Below, piece after piece: positions 8,548-15,851 of a stretch of 64,000 bases of DNA. Source of the stretch: Cellulosimicrobium terreum (lineage in GTDB: Bacteria > Actinomycetota > Actinomycetes > Actinomycetales > Cellulomonadaceae); assembly GCA_014803435.1 (NCBI GenBank), contig JACYFD010000001.1, forward strand, positions 930,001 to 994,000, in the 5' to 3' direction. Numbering within the stretch: position 1 is the stretch's first letter; every line of letters begins with the position of its first letter. Made by a program: the position numbers and the translations under genes. Under the pieces are notes generated by a model. That model saw only the letters and a program-made list of their open reading frames with translations, did no database searches and was not told the DNA's origin.

Positions 8548-9198
8548 GTGAGCGCACCCGGGTACTTCATCTCGTTCGAGGGCGGCGACGGCGTCGGCAA
8601 GTCCACGCAGTCGCGGCTGCTGGGCGAGTGGCTCGGCGGGCTGACAGGACGCGAGGTGGTGCTCACGCGCGAGCCGGGAGGCACGACGCTCGGCAAGGAG
8701 CTGCGTGCGGCCGTGCTCCACGGCGAGGACATGGACGCCCGGACCGAGGCCCTCATCTACGCCGCGGACCGCGCGCACCACGTCGCGAGCCTCGTCCGTC
8801 CGGCGCTGGCGCGTGGCGCGATCGTCGTGACGGACCGCTACCTCGACTCGTCGGTCGCGTACCAGGCGGGGGGACGGGAGCTCGGGGCCGACGAGGTCGA
8901 GCTCATCTCCCGCTGGGCGGTCCAGGACCTCATGCCCGACGTGACGATCTTGCTCGACCTCGACCCGGTCGTCGCCTCGTCCCGCATCCGGCGCGCGCAC
9001 GATCGTCTCGAGCGAGCGGGCGCGCAGTTCCACCGCCGCACGCGCGAGGCCTTCCTCTCCCGGGCCGCCGCCGACCCCGAGCGGTGGGTCGTGCTCGACG
9101 CCACGACGCCGATCGACGACCTCCAGTCGCAGATCCGCGTCGACGTCGCCGCGCGGCTCTCGCTGACCCCCGTCGTCGAGGAGGCGGGTGGCGCATGA
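8548..9198 (+). CDS. tmk: Thymidylate kinase
   Basis: Phosphorylates dTMP to dTDP for DNA synthesis. The P-loop is FEGGDGVGKSTQ near the N-terminus, followed by VVLTREPGGT (the DR/RE-type dTMP-binding segment). TDRYLDSSVAYQAGGR carries the DRY-like motif, and VTILLDLDPVVASSR precedes the LID region. Length (216 aa) is normal. The GTG at 8548 is chosen because TAGGGT lies 7 bases before it; an in-frame GTG at 8539 lies inside that hexamer. The stop overlaps the start of holB (ATGA), so tmk and holB form an operon, an arrangement common in bacteria. Confidence 0.96.
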   Translation: MSAPGYFISFEGGDGVGKSTQSRLLGEWLGGLTGREVVLTREPGGTTLGKELRAAVLHGEDMDARTEALIYAADRAHHVASLVRPALARGAIVVTDRYLDSSVAYQAGGRELGADEVELISRWAVQDLMPDVTILLDLDPVVASSRIRRAHDRLERAGAQFHRRTREAFLSRAAADPERWVVLDATTPIDDLQSQIRVDVAARLSLTPVVEEAGGA

Positions 9199-10331
9199 GC
9201 GTCTGGGACGACGTCGTCGGCCAGGAGCACGCGGTCGAGACCTTGCGCGGCGCCGTCGAGAGACCGGCCGCGATGACCCACGCATGGCTGATCACGGGGC
9301 CGCCCGGGTCCGGTCGGTCCAACGCGGCGCGCGCGTTCGCGGCCGCCCTGCAGTGCGAGCAGGGCGGGTGCGGGCACTGCCAGGCGTGCCGCACGGTCCT
9401 CGCGGGCACGCACCCCGACGTGACGCTCGTCGCGACCGAGCTGGTCACGATCAAGATCGAGGAGGTGCGGGACCTGGTGACGGTCGCGAGCCGCAGCCCG
9501 TCGCAGGGGCGCAGCCGTGTCATCGTCATCGAGGACGCCGACCGCATGGTCGAGCGCACCACGAACGTCCTCCTCAAGGCGATCGAGGAGCCCGCACCGC
9601 ACACCGTCTGGATCCTGTGCGCCCCCAGCCCGCAGGACGTCCTGGTCACCATCCGGTCCCGCTGCCGGGGTGTGGTGCTGCGCGTGCCGCCCGTCGAGGC
9701 GGTCGCCCGGCTCCTCGTCGAGCGCGACGGTGTCGATCCCGCGGTGGCCGAGGCATCGGCGCGAGCGGCCCAGAGCCACATCGGGCTCGCACGCCGGCTC
9801 GCGCGCGACGCGGGCGCACGGGAACGGCGCAGCTCGGTGCTCTCCCTCGCGCGCCGCATCCGCGGGGTGGGCGACGCCGTGCTCGCGGCGGGCGAGCTCG
9901 TCGAGCTCGCGCAGGCCGAGGCGAAGGCCGCGACCGAGGAGCGCGACGCGGGGGAGAAGGCGGAGCTGCTTCGGGCGCTCGGCGTCACCAGCGGCGAGAC
10001 GCTGCCGCCCCGTCTGCGCTCCCAGCTGCGCGACCTCGAGGCCGACCAGAAGCGCCGCGCGACCCGCCACCAGCGTGACGTGCTCGACCGGGCGATGGTC
10101 GACCTGCTCTCGCTCTACCGGGACGTGCTCGTCGTCCAGCTCGGCGCCGAGGTCGAGCTCGTGAACATCACCATGGCCGACTCGGTGCGTGCGCTCGCCG
10201 AGGACTCGACGCCGGAGCAGACGGTGCGGCGCATGGACGCGATCGGCGTGGCCCGCGAACGGCTCGAGGGCAACGTCGCCCCGCTGCTCGCGGTGGAGGC
10301 CATGACCGTCGCGCTCCGCCCGCAGGGCTGA
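9195..10331 (+). CDS. holB: DNA polymerase III subunit delta'
   Basis: Clamp-loader subunit of the replicative polymerase. It begins MSVWDDVVGQEHAVETLRGA, then has the modified P-loop GPPGSGRSNAA (Arg in place of Lys, as usual for delta', which does not hydrolyse ATP). A four-cysteine zinc module CEQGGCGHCQAC follows. The next blocks are VIVIEDADRM, TTNVLLKAIEEPAPHT and TIRSRCRGV, which contains the SRC motif. Length is 378 aa. Translation is coupled to tmk by the ATGA overlap, which fixes this start inside a longer open frame. The C-terminal collar-type region is helical and charged. Confidence 0.94.
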   Translation: MSVWDDVVGQEHAVETLRGAVERPAAMTHAWLITGPPGSGRSNAARAFAAALQCEQGGCGHCQACRTVLAGTHPDVTLVATELVTIKIEEVRDLVTVASRSPSQGRSRVIVIEDADRMVERTTNVLLKAIEEPAPHTVWILCAPSPQDVLVTIRSRCRGVVLRVPPVEAVARLLVERDGVDPAVAEASARAAQSHIGLARRLARDAGARERRSSVLSLARRIRGVGDAVLAAGELVELAQAEAKAATEERDAGEKAELLRALGVTSGETLPPRLRSQLRDLEADQKRRATRHQRDVLDRAMVDLLSLYRDVLVVQLGAEVELVNITMADSVRALAEDSTPEQTVRRMDAIGVARERLEGNVAPLLAVEAMTVALRPQG

Positions 10332-10340
10332 GCGTCACCG

Positions 10341-10835
10341 TCACCGGCGCCGCCGGCGTCGACGGATGCTCGCGACGACCATCCACAGGAGGACGGCGAG
10401 GGCGATGAGGCCGGCCACGACCGCCTCGCCGGGCGTGTCCGGTGCTCGACCAGACCCGGGCGAGGCCAGGAGCGCCGGGGCGAACAGGCCGAAGACGATC
10501 ACGAAGCCGAAGAACCCGATCACGGCTGCCTTCGCGAGGACGGTCGCGACGCGGAACCAGCGGTCCGCGTGCGGGGCGCGGAGCGCGAAGGACACGCACG
10601 CGACGATCCCGGCGAGGCAGAGCCCGGCCACGAGGACGAACGGCACCAGGACCGCGGCGTCGCCGGACGTCACGTCGTCCCAGGTGCGCCAGGTCATGAC
10701 ACCGAGCACCCCCGCGGGGACGGCGCCGAGGAGCAGCGCCTGCCAGCGCGGCAGCGCCGGGGTACCGGGCGCGCGTCGCTGTCCGTCTCTGCTCACGAGG
10801 GTCGAGTATCCACGATCGGACGGCGGGGCGGACAT
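10341..10835 (-). CDS. Hypothetical integral membrane protein
   Basis: Protein of unknown function with about four membrane segments: WQALLLGAVPAGVLGVMTW, a second around VLVPFVLVAGLCLAGIVACV, a third around AAVIGFFGFVIVFGLFAPAL, and a C-terminal AVVAGLIALAVLLWMVV followed by a run of eight arginines. The start is uncertain: ATG at 10835 is given, but GTG at 10796 with a GATACT hexamer 8 bases upstream is a good alternative. A longer ATG at 10868 would lie inside the terminator stem and is unlikely. It lies downstream of, and is separated by a strong terminator from, the SHOCT-domain gene. Its 3' end almost meets the holB stop. Confidence 0.6.
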   Translation of the reverse strand: MSAPPSDRGYSTLVSRDGQRRAPGTPALPRWQALLLGAVPAGVLGVMTWRTWDDVTSGDAAVLVPFVLVAGLCLAGIVACVSFALRAPHADRWFRVATVLAKAAVIGFFGFVIVFGLFAPALLASPGSGRAPDTPGEAVVAGLIALAVLLWMVVASIRRRRRRR

Positions 10836-10848
10836 GAGGGAACGCGTA

Positions 10849-10891
10849 GGGCCGGTGGTCGTCCGCACGTGGTGCGGACGACCACCGGCCC
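10849..10891. terminator. Strong 20-bp hairpin terminator
   Basis: A perfect 20-bp stem: bases 10849-10868 pair with 10872-10891 around a 3-base loop (gtg). It follows the stop of the PLD-N/SHOCT gene on the minus strand and precedes the next minus-strand gene. There is no T-tract, as is frequent in actinobacteria. Confidence 0.85.
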
Positions 10892-10912
10892 GTCAGGCGG
10901 TGGTGCTGATCG

Positions 10913-11290
10913 TCAGGCGAGCGCCTTCGCCTTGAGCTGGGCGAACTCCTCGGGTGTGATCGCGCCGGAGTCCAGGAGCGACTTCGCGCTCGCGATCTGG
11001 TCCGACGGGGAGGACGCCTTGGCCACGTCACGGATGTACGCGTCGGTGTCCTGCTTCGCGGAGGCGACTGCTGCCATCTGACGCTGGGCCATGCTGCGGC
11101 CGCGCGCGATGAGGTAGACGAGTGCCGTGAGCACGGGCAGGAAGATGAGGAAGATCATCCAGATGGCCTTCCACCAGCCCGACAGCTCCGGGTCCCGGAA
11201 GAGGTCGGCGATGATCTGGAAGAGGACGATCAGGTATGCGATGAAGAAGAAGCTCCAGACGAGGAGCCAGAAGAACTGCCAGAAGTCCAC
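10913..11290 (-). CDS. Membrane protein with PLD-nuclease N-terminal and SHOCT domains
   Basis: Small membrane protein of 125 residues. The GTG at 11290 gives MDFWQFFWLLVWSFFFIAYLI, a first membrane helix. A hinge DLFRDPELSGWWKAIW follows, then a second helix IFLIFLPVLTALVYLIARG. This is the cardiolipin-synthase-type PLDNc fold. The C-terminus LLDSGAITPEEFAQLKAKAL is a SHOCT motif, a short oligomerisation segment often tacked on to bacterial membrane proteins. GAAAGGG sits 8 bases before this GTG, so it is preferred to the longer frame starting at 11425. Function is unknown; such proteins are common in actinobacteria. A strong hairpin ends the transcript. Confidence 0.82.
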   Translation of the reverse strand: MDFWQFFWLLVWSFFFIAYLIVLFQIIADLFRDPELSGWWKAIWMIFLIFLPVLTALVYLIARGRSMAQRQMAAVASAKQDTDAYIRDVAKASSPSDQIASAKSLLDSGAITPEEFAQLKAKALA

Positions 11291-11499
11291 GGTTGCCGCC
11301 CTTTCTCGACGAGTGCCGTCGCGTGCGCGGTCGCCGCACACGTCGTACAGCGCAGAACTTAGCGGTTCTCGCCCCGGAGCGCTTGGCGTAGCGGGGCGCG
11401 GAGGCTGCGGCGTGGGCGACGTCACCCCCGTGTCGCAGACCGCGTCCGGTTCGTCGAGGATGTCGGAGACAGCCTGCGCCCCGACGAAGGAGCATCCTC

Positions 11500-12090
11500 A
11501 TGATCCGTTCGCACACCGCATCCCGTGCGTCGAGGGCCTCGGCCTCGACCGTCGGGGCGCTGCTCCTCGTCGCGAGCCTCGCGGCCTGCGCGACGGAGAC
11601 CGACGAGGGCGGGACGTCCTCGGAATCGCCGTCGTCGGCGCCGTCAGAGCCCTCCGCCGAGCCGACGCCGTCGGAGGACGGGGCCGCGATGCCCGAGGCG
11701 GCGTCGATGACGATCGAGGCCGGGGCGCGGGGGAAGGGCCTGCCCGTCGGTGTGGACGGACCCACGGTGGGCGGGACGGGCGCCGCCTGGAGCGCGGAAC
11801 CGGGCCTGCTCTACGTCGTCACGAGCGGGTCGAGCACGTGCCCGCTCGTCGCGGAGCCTGACGCCCAGGTGCGCGACGGCGAGGTCGTCGTCACGTTCGT
11901 GGACCTGCCCGATGGCCCGTGCACCATGGACCTCGTCCCTGCGACCTCCGTGGTCGCCGTGCCCGACGACGCGGACCCGAGCGGCGAGGTCACCGTCGTG
12001 CTCGGGGACAAGGGGACCGTCGTCGTGCCGCCCGCCCAGGACGGTGCGACGGGCGAGGCCGTCTGGGTGGAAGAGGAGTCCCTGTCGTGA
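11500..12090 (+). CDS. Predicted secreted lipoprotein of unknown function
   Basis: Exported lipoprotein. Basic N-terminus, hydrophobic core VGALLLVASL and lipobox LAAC with the lipidated Cys30. A Ser/Pro/Glu-rich linker follows (about residues 35-65), then a compact domain with two cysteines (STCPL and GPCTMD), which probably form a disulfide. AAGGAG lies a suitable distance before the ATG. No known domain recognised. It is followed 34 bases later by a second lipoprotein gene, a TAP-type peptidase, and the two may work at the same surface, though the second appears to have its own promoter. Confidence 0.8.
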   Translation: MIRSHTASRASRASASTVGALLLVASLAACATETDEGGTSSESPSSAPSEPSAEPTPSEDGAAMPEAASMTIEAGARGKGLPVGVDGPTVGGTGAAWSAEPGLLYVVTSGSSTCPLVAEPDAQVRDGEVVVTFVDLPDGPCTMDLVPATSVVAVPDDADPSGEVTVVLGDKGTVVVPPAQDGATGEAVWVEEESLS

Positions 12091-12112
12091 CGAGCGGACT
12101 CCCGGGAGCCGA

Positions 12113-12118
12113 TACCGT
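12113..12118 (+). promoter_or_regulatory. -10 element TACCGT (leaderless promoter candidate)
   Basis: TACCGT ends 6 bases before the GTG at 12125; no Shine-Dalgarno sequence precedes that start. Confidence 0.45.
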
Positions 12119-12124
12119 GTCCGG

Positions 12125-13657
12125 GTGAGCCAACCTTCCGTCCGGCGTGCCGCCGCGTGCGCGTCGGCACTCGTCCTTGCCCTCGTCGTGGGCGCCTGCT
12201 CGGCGCCACCCAAGATGCAGTCCCCGGCGGACGGGGTCAGCACGACCACCAGCGGGGGCGGGGCCCCGGAGGGGTTCGAGGACTACTACGCCCAGACGCT
12301 CGTCTGGGAGGACTGCGGCAGCGGCTTCGAGTGCACGACGGCGCGCGCGCCGCTCTCGTGGGACGACCCGGACTCGGGCGACGTCGAGCTGTCGCTCAAG
12401 CGGCAGCCCGCGTCGGGCGACCGCCTCGGGTCCCTGCTGACGAACCCGGGCGGCCCGGGGGCGTCGGGGGTCGACTTCATCTCGTCGCTCGCACCGATGG
12501 TCGGGGAACCGGTGCAGGGCGCGTACGACCTGGTGGGCTTCGACCCGCGGGGCGTGGGGGAGTCCAGCGCGGTCGAGTGCTTCGACGACGCGCGCAAGGA
12601 CGAGTCCATCTCCAAGGACTTCGACGACGACGACGCCGGCCGCGAGGCGCGCACCGAGGAGTACGAGGCGTGGGCGCAGGCGTGCGACGAGAACACGGGT
12701 GACCTCCTCGGCGAGGTCGACACGCAGAGCGCGGCCCGGGACATGGACATGCTCCGGTCAGCGCTCGGCGACGAGACCCTCAACTACCTCGGCTACTCCT
12801 ACGGGACGCAGCTCGGCGCGACCTACGCGGGCCTGTTCCCGGACCGCGTGGGGCGCCTCGTCCTCGACGGCGCGATCGACACGTCGCTCTCCTCCGACGC
12901 GATCGCCGAGGGGCAGGCGGTCGGCTTCGAGAACGCCCTGCGCGCGTACGTCGCGGACTGCCAGGCCGGGGCCGAGTGCCCGCTGACCGGCGACGTCGAC
13001 ACCGGCATGGAGCAGGTACGGGCGCTGCTCGACCGGGCGAAGGTCAACCCGCTGCCCACGGACTCGGACCGCAAGGTCACGCAGACGCTCGCCTTCTACG
13101 GCGTCGCGCTCGCGCTCTACAACGACCTCAACTGGCCCCTCCTCACGCAGGCGCTCACCGAGGCGATCCAGGACGGCGACGGCACCACGCTGCTGTTCCT
13201 CGCCGACTACTACAACGACCGGAACCCGGACGGCTCCTTCTCGTCGAACTCGTCCGAGGCGTTCCGCGCGGTGAACTGCCTCGACGGGAGGCAGGACGAC
13301 GACCCGGCGGCGATGGCCGAGCAGGCGCAGCGCCTCGCGACCGACGCCCCGACGATGGGCTCCTTCTTCGCCTACGGCGGGCTCACCTGCGCGGGCTGGC
13401 CCTACCCGGCCGTGGAGCCGGAGTTCGACCTCCACGCGAGCGGAGCCGCACCGATCGTCGTGATCGGGACGACGAACGACCCGGCGACGCCGTACGTGTG
13501 GGCGGAAGGGCTCGCCGACACGCTGGACTCGGGCGTCCTGGTGACGTGGGAGGGCGAGGGGCACACCGCGTACGGGCGCTCGAACGCGTGCGTCGGGGAC
13601 GCCGTCGACGCCTACCTCGTCGACGGTACGGTCCCGAAGGACGGGCTCACCTGCTGA
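12125..13657 (+). CDS. TAP-type alpha/beta-hydrolase lipoprotein (tripeptidyl aminopeptidase-like)
   Basis: Surface-anchored serine peptidase that probably clips short peptides from the N-terminus. The signal peptide ends in lipobox VVGAC (Cys25). The alpha/beta-hydrolase core has the oxyanion segment LTNPGGPGASGVDF, the cap-entry block GFDPRGVGES and the nucleophile elbow GYSYGTQLGA (Ser225). The C-terminal TAP-like part holds the catalytic Asp in GTTNDPATPY and His in EGEGHTAYGRSNAC. Length (510 aa) fits the Streptomyces Tap/SlpD family. The GTG start is set by TACCGT 6 bases upstream and by the signal peptide; the open frame runs further upstream but without signal character. Confidence 0.92.
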   Translation: MSQPSVRRAAACASALVLALVVGACSAPPKMQSPADGVSTTTSGGGAPEGFEDYYAQTLVWEDCGSGFECTTARAPLSWDDPDSGDVELSLKRQPASGDRLGSLLTNPGGPGASGVDFISSLAPMVGEPVQGAYDLVGFDPRGVGESSAVECFDDARKDESISKDFDDDDAGREARTEEYEAWAQACDENTGDLLGEVDTQSAARDMDMLRSALGDETLNYLGYSYGTQLGATYAGLFPDRVGRLVLDGAIDTSLSSDAIAEGQAVGFENALRAYVADCQAGAECPLTGDVDTGMEQVRALLDRAKVNPLPTDSDRKVTQTLAFYGVALALYNDLNWPLLTQALTEAIQDGDGTTLLFLADYYNDRNPDGSFSSNSSEAFRAVNCLDGRQDDDPAAMAEQAQRLATDAPTMGSFFAYGGLTCAGWPYPAVEPEFDLHASGAAPIVVIGTTNDPATPYVWAEGLADTLDSGVLVTWEGEGHTAYGRSNACVGDAVDAYLVDGTVPKDGLTC

Positions 13658-13677
13658 CGCCGACCTCCGATCTCGGG

Positions 13678-13701
13678 CCTCTCCGAGGCTTGCCGGAGGG
13701 G
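13678..13701 (+). terminator. Possible terminator after the TAP-type peptidase gene
   Basis: CCTCTCCG (13678-13685) pairs with CGGAGGGG (13694-13701), with one G-U pair and an 8-base loop, 20 bases after the stop codon. Confidence 0.45.
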
Positions 13702-13790
13702 ACCTGGTATCCGCTTTGGAGTCTGGGCCGATCGCCGGGTACAGTTGGCGATCGTTGCGGCGGTTCGCGTGAGCGAGCCTGATGCAGCAC

Positions 13791-13863
13791 GCCGCCTTAG
13801 CTCAGTCGGTAGAGCGATTCACTCGTAATGAATAGGTCATCAGTTCGATTCTGATAGGCGGCT
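13791..13863 (+). tRNA. tRNA-Thr (anticodon CGU)
   Basis: A full cloverleaf can be folded. The acceptor stem GCCGCCT pairs with AGGCGGC (one wobble). The D-arm is GCTC...GAGC, the anticodon arm ATTCA/TGAAT has loop CTCGTAA giving anticodon CGT (reads ACG), and the T-arm is ATCAG/CTGAT with TTCGATT. Variable loop is 5 bases, total 73, with discriminator T. No CCA is encoded. A strong hairpin terminator follows 8 bases later. Confidence 0.97.
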
Positions 13864-13870
13864 CGTTACA

Positions 13871-13904
13871 GCAGAAGGCCGGGTCCTCGGACCCGGCCTT
13901 CTGC
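13871..13904 (+). terminator. tRNA-Thr terminator hairpin
   Basis: Perfect inverted repeat with 16-base arms (13871-13886 and 13889-13904), giving about 15 bp with a 4-base loop, directly after tRNA-Thr. Confidence 0.85.
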
Positions 13905-13946
13905 GTTCGCGCACCGAGCTCCTCGAGGACCACGGGCGGGGACGAC

Positions 13947-13991
13947 GAAGGCGCCCGACGCTCGGCTCGTGGCCGTGCGTCGGGCGCCTTC
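13947..13991. terminator. Second strong hairpin downstream of tRNA-Thr
   Basis: GAAGGCGCCCGACGC (13947-13961) pairs perfectly with 13977-13991 around a 15-base loop. It lies between the plus-strand tRNA and the minus-strand surface-protein gene. Its role as a terminator is inferred from position. Confidence 0.55.
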
Positions 13992-14010
13992 GGTACCGCT
14001 GAAGTCAGCG

Positions 14011-14042
14011 GCACCCTCGGGCAGGGGGCTTTCCGAGGGTGC
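14011..14042. terminator. Third hairpin, likely terminator for the minus-strand surface-protein gene
   Basis: GCACCCTCGG (14011-14020) pairs with CCGAGGGTGC (14033-14042) around a 12-base loop. A further short palindrome ACTGGACA-gg-TGTCCAGT sits at 14065-14082, closer to the gene end at 14100. Confidence 0.6.
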
Positions 14043-14099
14043 CGAGACGCACTCTACGCACTCGACTGGACAGGTGTCCAGTTGGTGCTCCGTGAGCGG

Positions 14100-14981
14100 T
14101 CAGCGTGCGCGACGCAGGAGCAGGATGGCCCCACCCGCGGCGGCCGCCGCGAGCCCGCCGAGCCCGGCGACCGCGAGCGTCGGGAAGCCGTTCGCGGGCG
14201 TCGGGGGTGCGCTCCGTTCGGTCGAGCCCAGGATCCGCTCCTGCGCCGTCGTCGTGTCCGTGCCCGACGTCGGCGCGGACGGTTCGGGCGCGACCGTCGG
14301 TTCGTCGGTGGGCGAGGGCTCGGCGGTGGCGGTGGTGCCGGTCTCGGCGTCGGTGGACGGCTCGGGCGAACCCAGGTCCGCAGGGGGTGCGGTGTCCGCC
14401 GCCCCGTCCGGTGCCGAACCGGTGGCCGAGCCCTCACCGTGCGCGGTCTCGTCCGGCTGCGCGTCGGTGCTCTCGTGCGGGCCGGGGTCGTCGGCCGACC
14501 CGGTCTCGTCCGGGGCCGGGGTGTCCGCCGGCGCGGGGGCGGACGGCTCCTTCGTCGGGGCAGGTGCAGGTGCAGGGGCGGGGGCGGGTGCGGCGGCCGG
14601 TGCGCCGGTGCACGCGGGCGAGTCGCCGTTCCAGGACGCGAACTGGTCCCGTGTCCCGGTCATGTGGACCCAGGTGATGCAGTACCCGTCCGAGTAGGAC
14701 GCCTCCGCCTGGTCGAACGCCAAGAACCCGTCGGCCGTGTCGGCGGTGCCGTACACGGAGCCGAGGTAGCGCACGCGGGACCCGTCGAGCGTGGTGACGG
14801 CGTAGCCGACCCAGCCGTTCCCGTCGCGGTCCGCGAGGCGCGATGCGTCGAACGTGACGCCGTCGGCGGTCACGGCGAGGTCGCCACGACCATCGCCGGC
14901 AGCTGCGGCAGCGACCCCGGGGGCCAGGACGACGAGCGCCCCGGTGCACGCCACGGCGAGGGCGCCGGACACGACGCGCAT
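14100..14981 (-). CDS. Secreted, membrane-anchored surface protein of unknown function
   Basis: Exported protein of 293 residues. The signal peptide MRVVSGALAVACTGALVVLA ends near GVAAAAAGDG. A domain of about 110 residues follows (GRGDLAVTADGVTFDASR to CITWVHMTGTRDQFASW), with two cysteines that could pair and no recognised family. Next is a long Ala/Pro and then Thr/Glu/Asp/Pro-rich stalk of about 120 residues, and a C-terminal membrane helix LAVAGLGGLAAAAAGGAILLL ending RRAR. This layout looks like a cell-wall protein, but no LPxTG-type sortase motif is present (NGFPTL precedes the helix). GGAGG lies upstream of the ATG at 14981. Confidence 0.78.
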   Translation of the reverse strand: MRVVSGALAVACTGALVVLAPGVAAAAAGDGRGDLAVTADGVTFDASRLADRDGNGWVGYAVTTLDGSRVRYLGSVYGTADTADGFLAFDQAEASYSDGYCITWVHMTGTRDQFASWNGDSPACTGAPAAAPAPAPAPAPAPTKEPSAPAPADTPAPDETGSADDPGPHESTDAQPDETAHGEGSATGSAPDGAADTAPPADLGSPEPSTDAETGTTATAEPSPTDEPTVAPEPSAPTSGTDTTTAQERILGSTERSAPPTPANGFPTLAVAGLGGLAAAAAGGAILLLRRAR

Positions 14982-15124
14982 GTGCACCTCCGCGACGAAG
15001 AACGGCTGGTCGGACGCCGCACATCGTACGCACCGGACAGACCGAGCCGGAACCCGGCCCGTGACGCGGCCGACGACGCGGCCGACGACAAGCCTGGCCG
15101 CGGCCGGTCGCCGTCCGCCGGGAC

Positions 15125-15718
15125 TCAGCCCGCGGCGTCGGGCAGGTGCTCGATCCAAGCCACGATCGCCGCGCACACGGCGTCGTCCTGTCCCTTGAGG
15201 TCGTGCGCGCCCGGGAGCTCCACGCGCTCGACCGGCCCCGGGATCGACGCGGTGTGCTCCGCGAGCTCGGCGGGCGTCGCGAACGGGTCGGTGCGGCCCG
15301 ACACGAAGAGCACCGGGACGCGCAGCTCCGGCAGGTGCTCGGTGCGCAGCCGGTCCGGGCGGCCGGGTGGGTGCAGCGGGTAGCTGATCAGGGCGAGGCC
15401 GGCGGCGGGCAGGCCCTCGGCGACGGCCATCGAGCACATGCGGCCGCCGTAGGAGCGGCCGCCGACCACGAGGTGGTCCGTCGTCGTGCCGAGGTCGCCC
15501 GCGAACGCCGCCGCCTGCTCGCGCAGGTGCGCGATCGCGACCGGCGGCCGGTCCGGCATCCGCCTGCCCGCGATCCGGTAGGGGAAGTCGATGCGCCGGA
15601 CAGGCACAGGCTCGGGCAGCTCGGCGAGCGCGTGCTCGACGGCGACGAGCGACCGGTGGTCACGGCTCGCCCCCGCGCCGGGGGTGAGCAGGACGCCGGC
15701 GGGTCGGGTCGGGCTCAT
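15125..15718 (-). CDS. Alpha/beta-hydrolase family protein (KANL3/Tex30-type)
   Basis: Small alpha/beta-hydrolase of 197 residues. After the ATG at 15718 it reads SPTRPAGVLLTPGAGASRDH (oxyanion region). The nucleophile elbow GGRSYGGRMC follows, then LALISYPLHPPGRPDRLR, the Asp loop VPVLFVSGRTDPFATP, and His in ELPGAHDLKG near the end. This order matches the KANL3/Tex30 or dienelactone-hydrolase-like group, whose bacterial members have no firm substrate. An upstream ATG (15805) would add a 29-residue N-terminus that looks non-coding. It lies downstream of the copper ATPase on the same strand, separated by 133 bases. Confidence 0.82.
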   Translation of the reverse strand: MSPTRPAGVLLTPGAGASRDHRSLVAVEHALAELPEPVPVRRIDFPYRIAGRRMPDRPPVAIAHLREQAAAFAGDLGTTTDHLVVGGRSYGGRMCSMAVAEGLPAAGLALISYPLHPPGRPDRLRTEHLPELRVPVLFVSGRTDPFATPAELAEHTASIPGPVERVELPGAHDLKGQDDAVCAAIVAWIEHLPDAAG

Positions 15719-15851
15719 CGATCCAGTCTGGCAGCCGCCGAGCCCGAGGTCGCTCGCGGTCGAGCACGACACCGAGGCCGTCAACCGCCCGTTGGCGGCC
15801 TCCATGTCGTGTTCGGCAGCGGTGTGGGCCCGCAGCGGAGGTGGACCGGGG

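Noticed and set aside
13791-13863. tRNA-Thr as integration site of a mobile element
   Set aside because: No integrase, no direct repeat of the tRNA 3' end within the window, and ordinary chromosomal genes on both sides.
13802-14014. 70-aa minus-strand ORF ending in NEPPIRIELMTYSLRVNRSTD
   Set aside because: It is the antisense of tRNA-Thr and the following hairpins; the same kind of false protein is often annotated over tRNAs.
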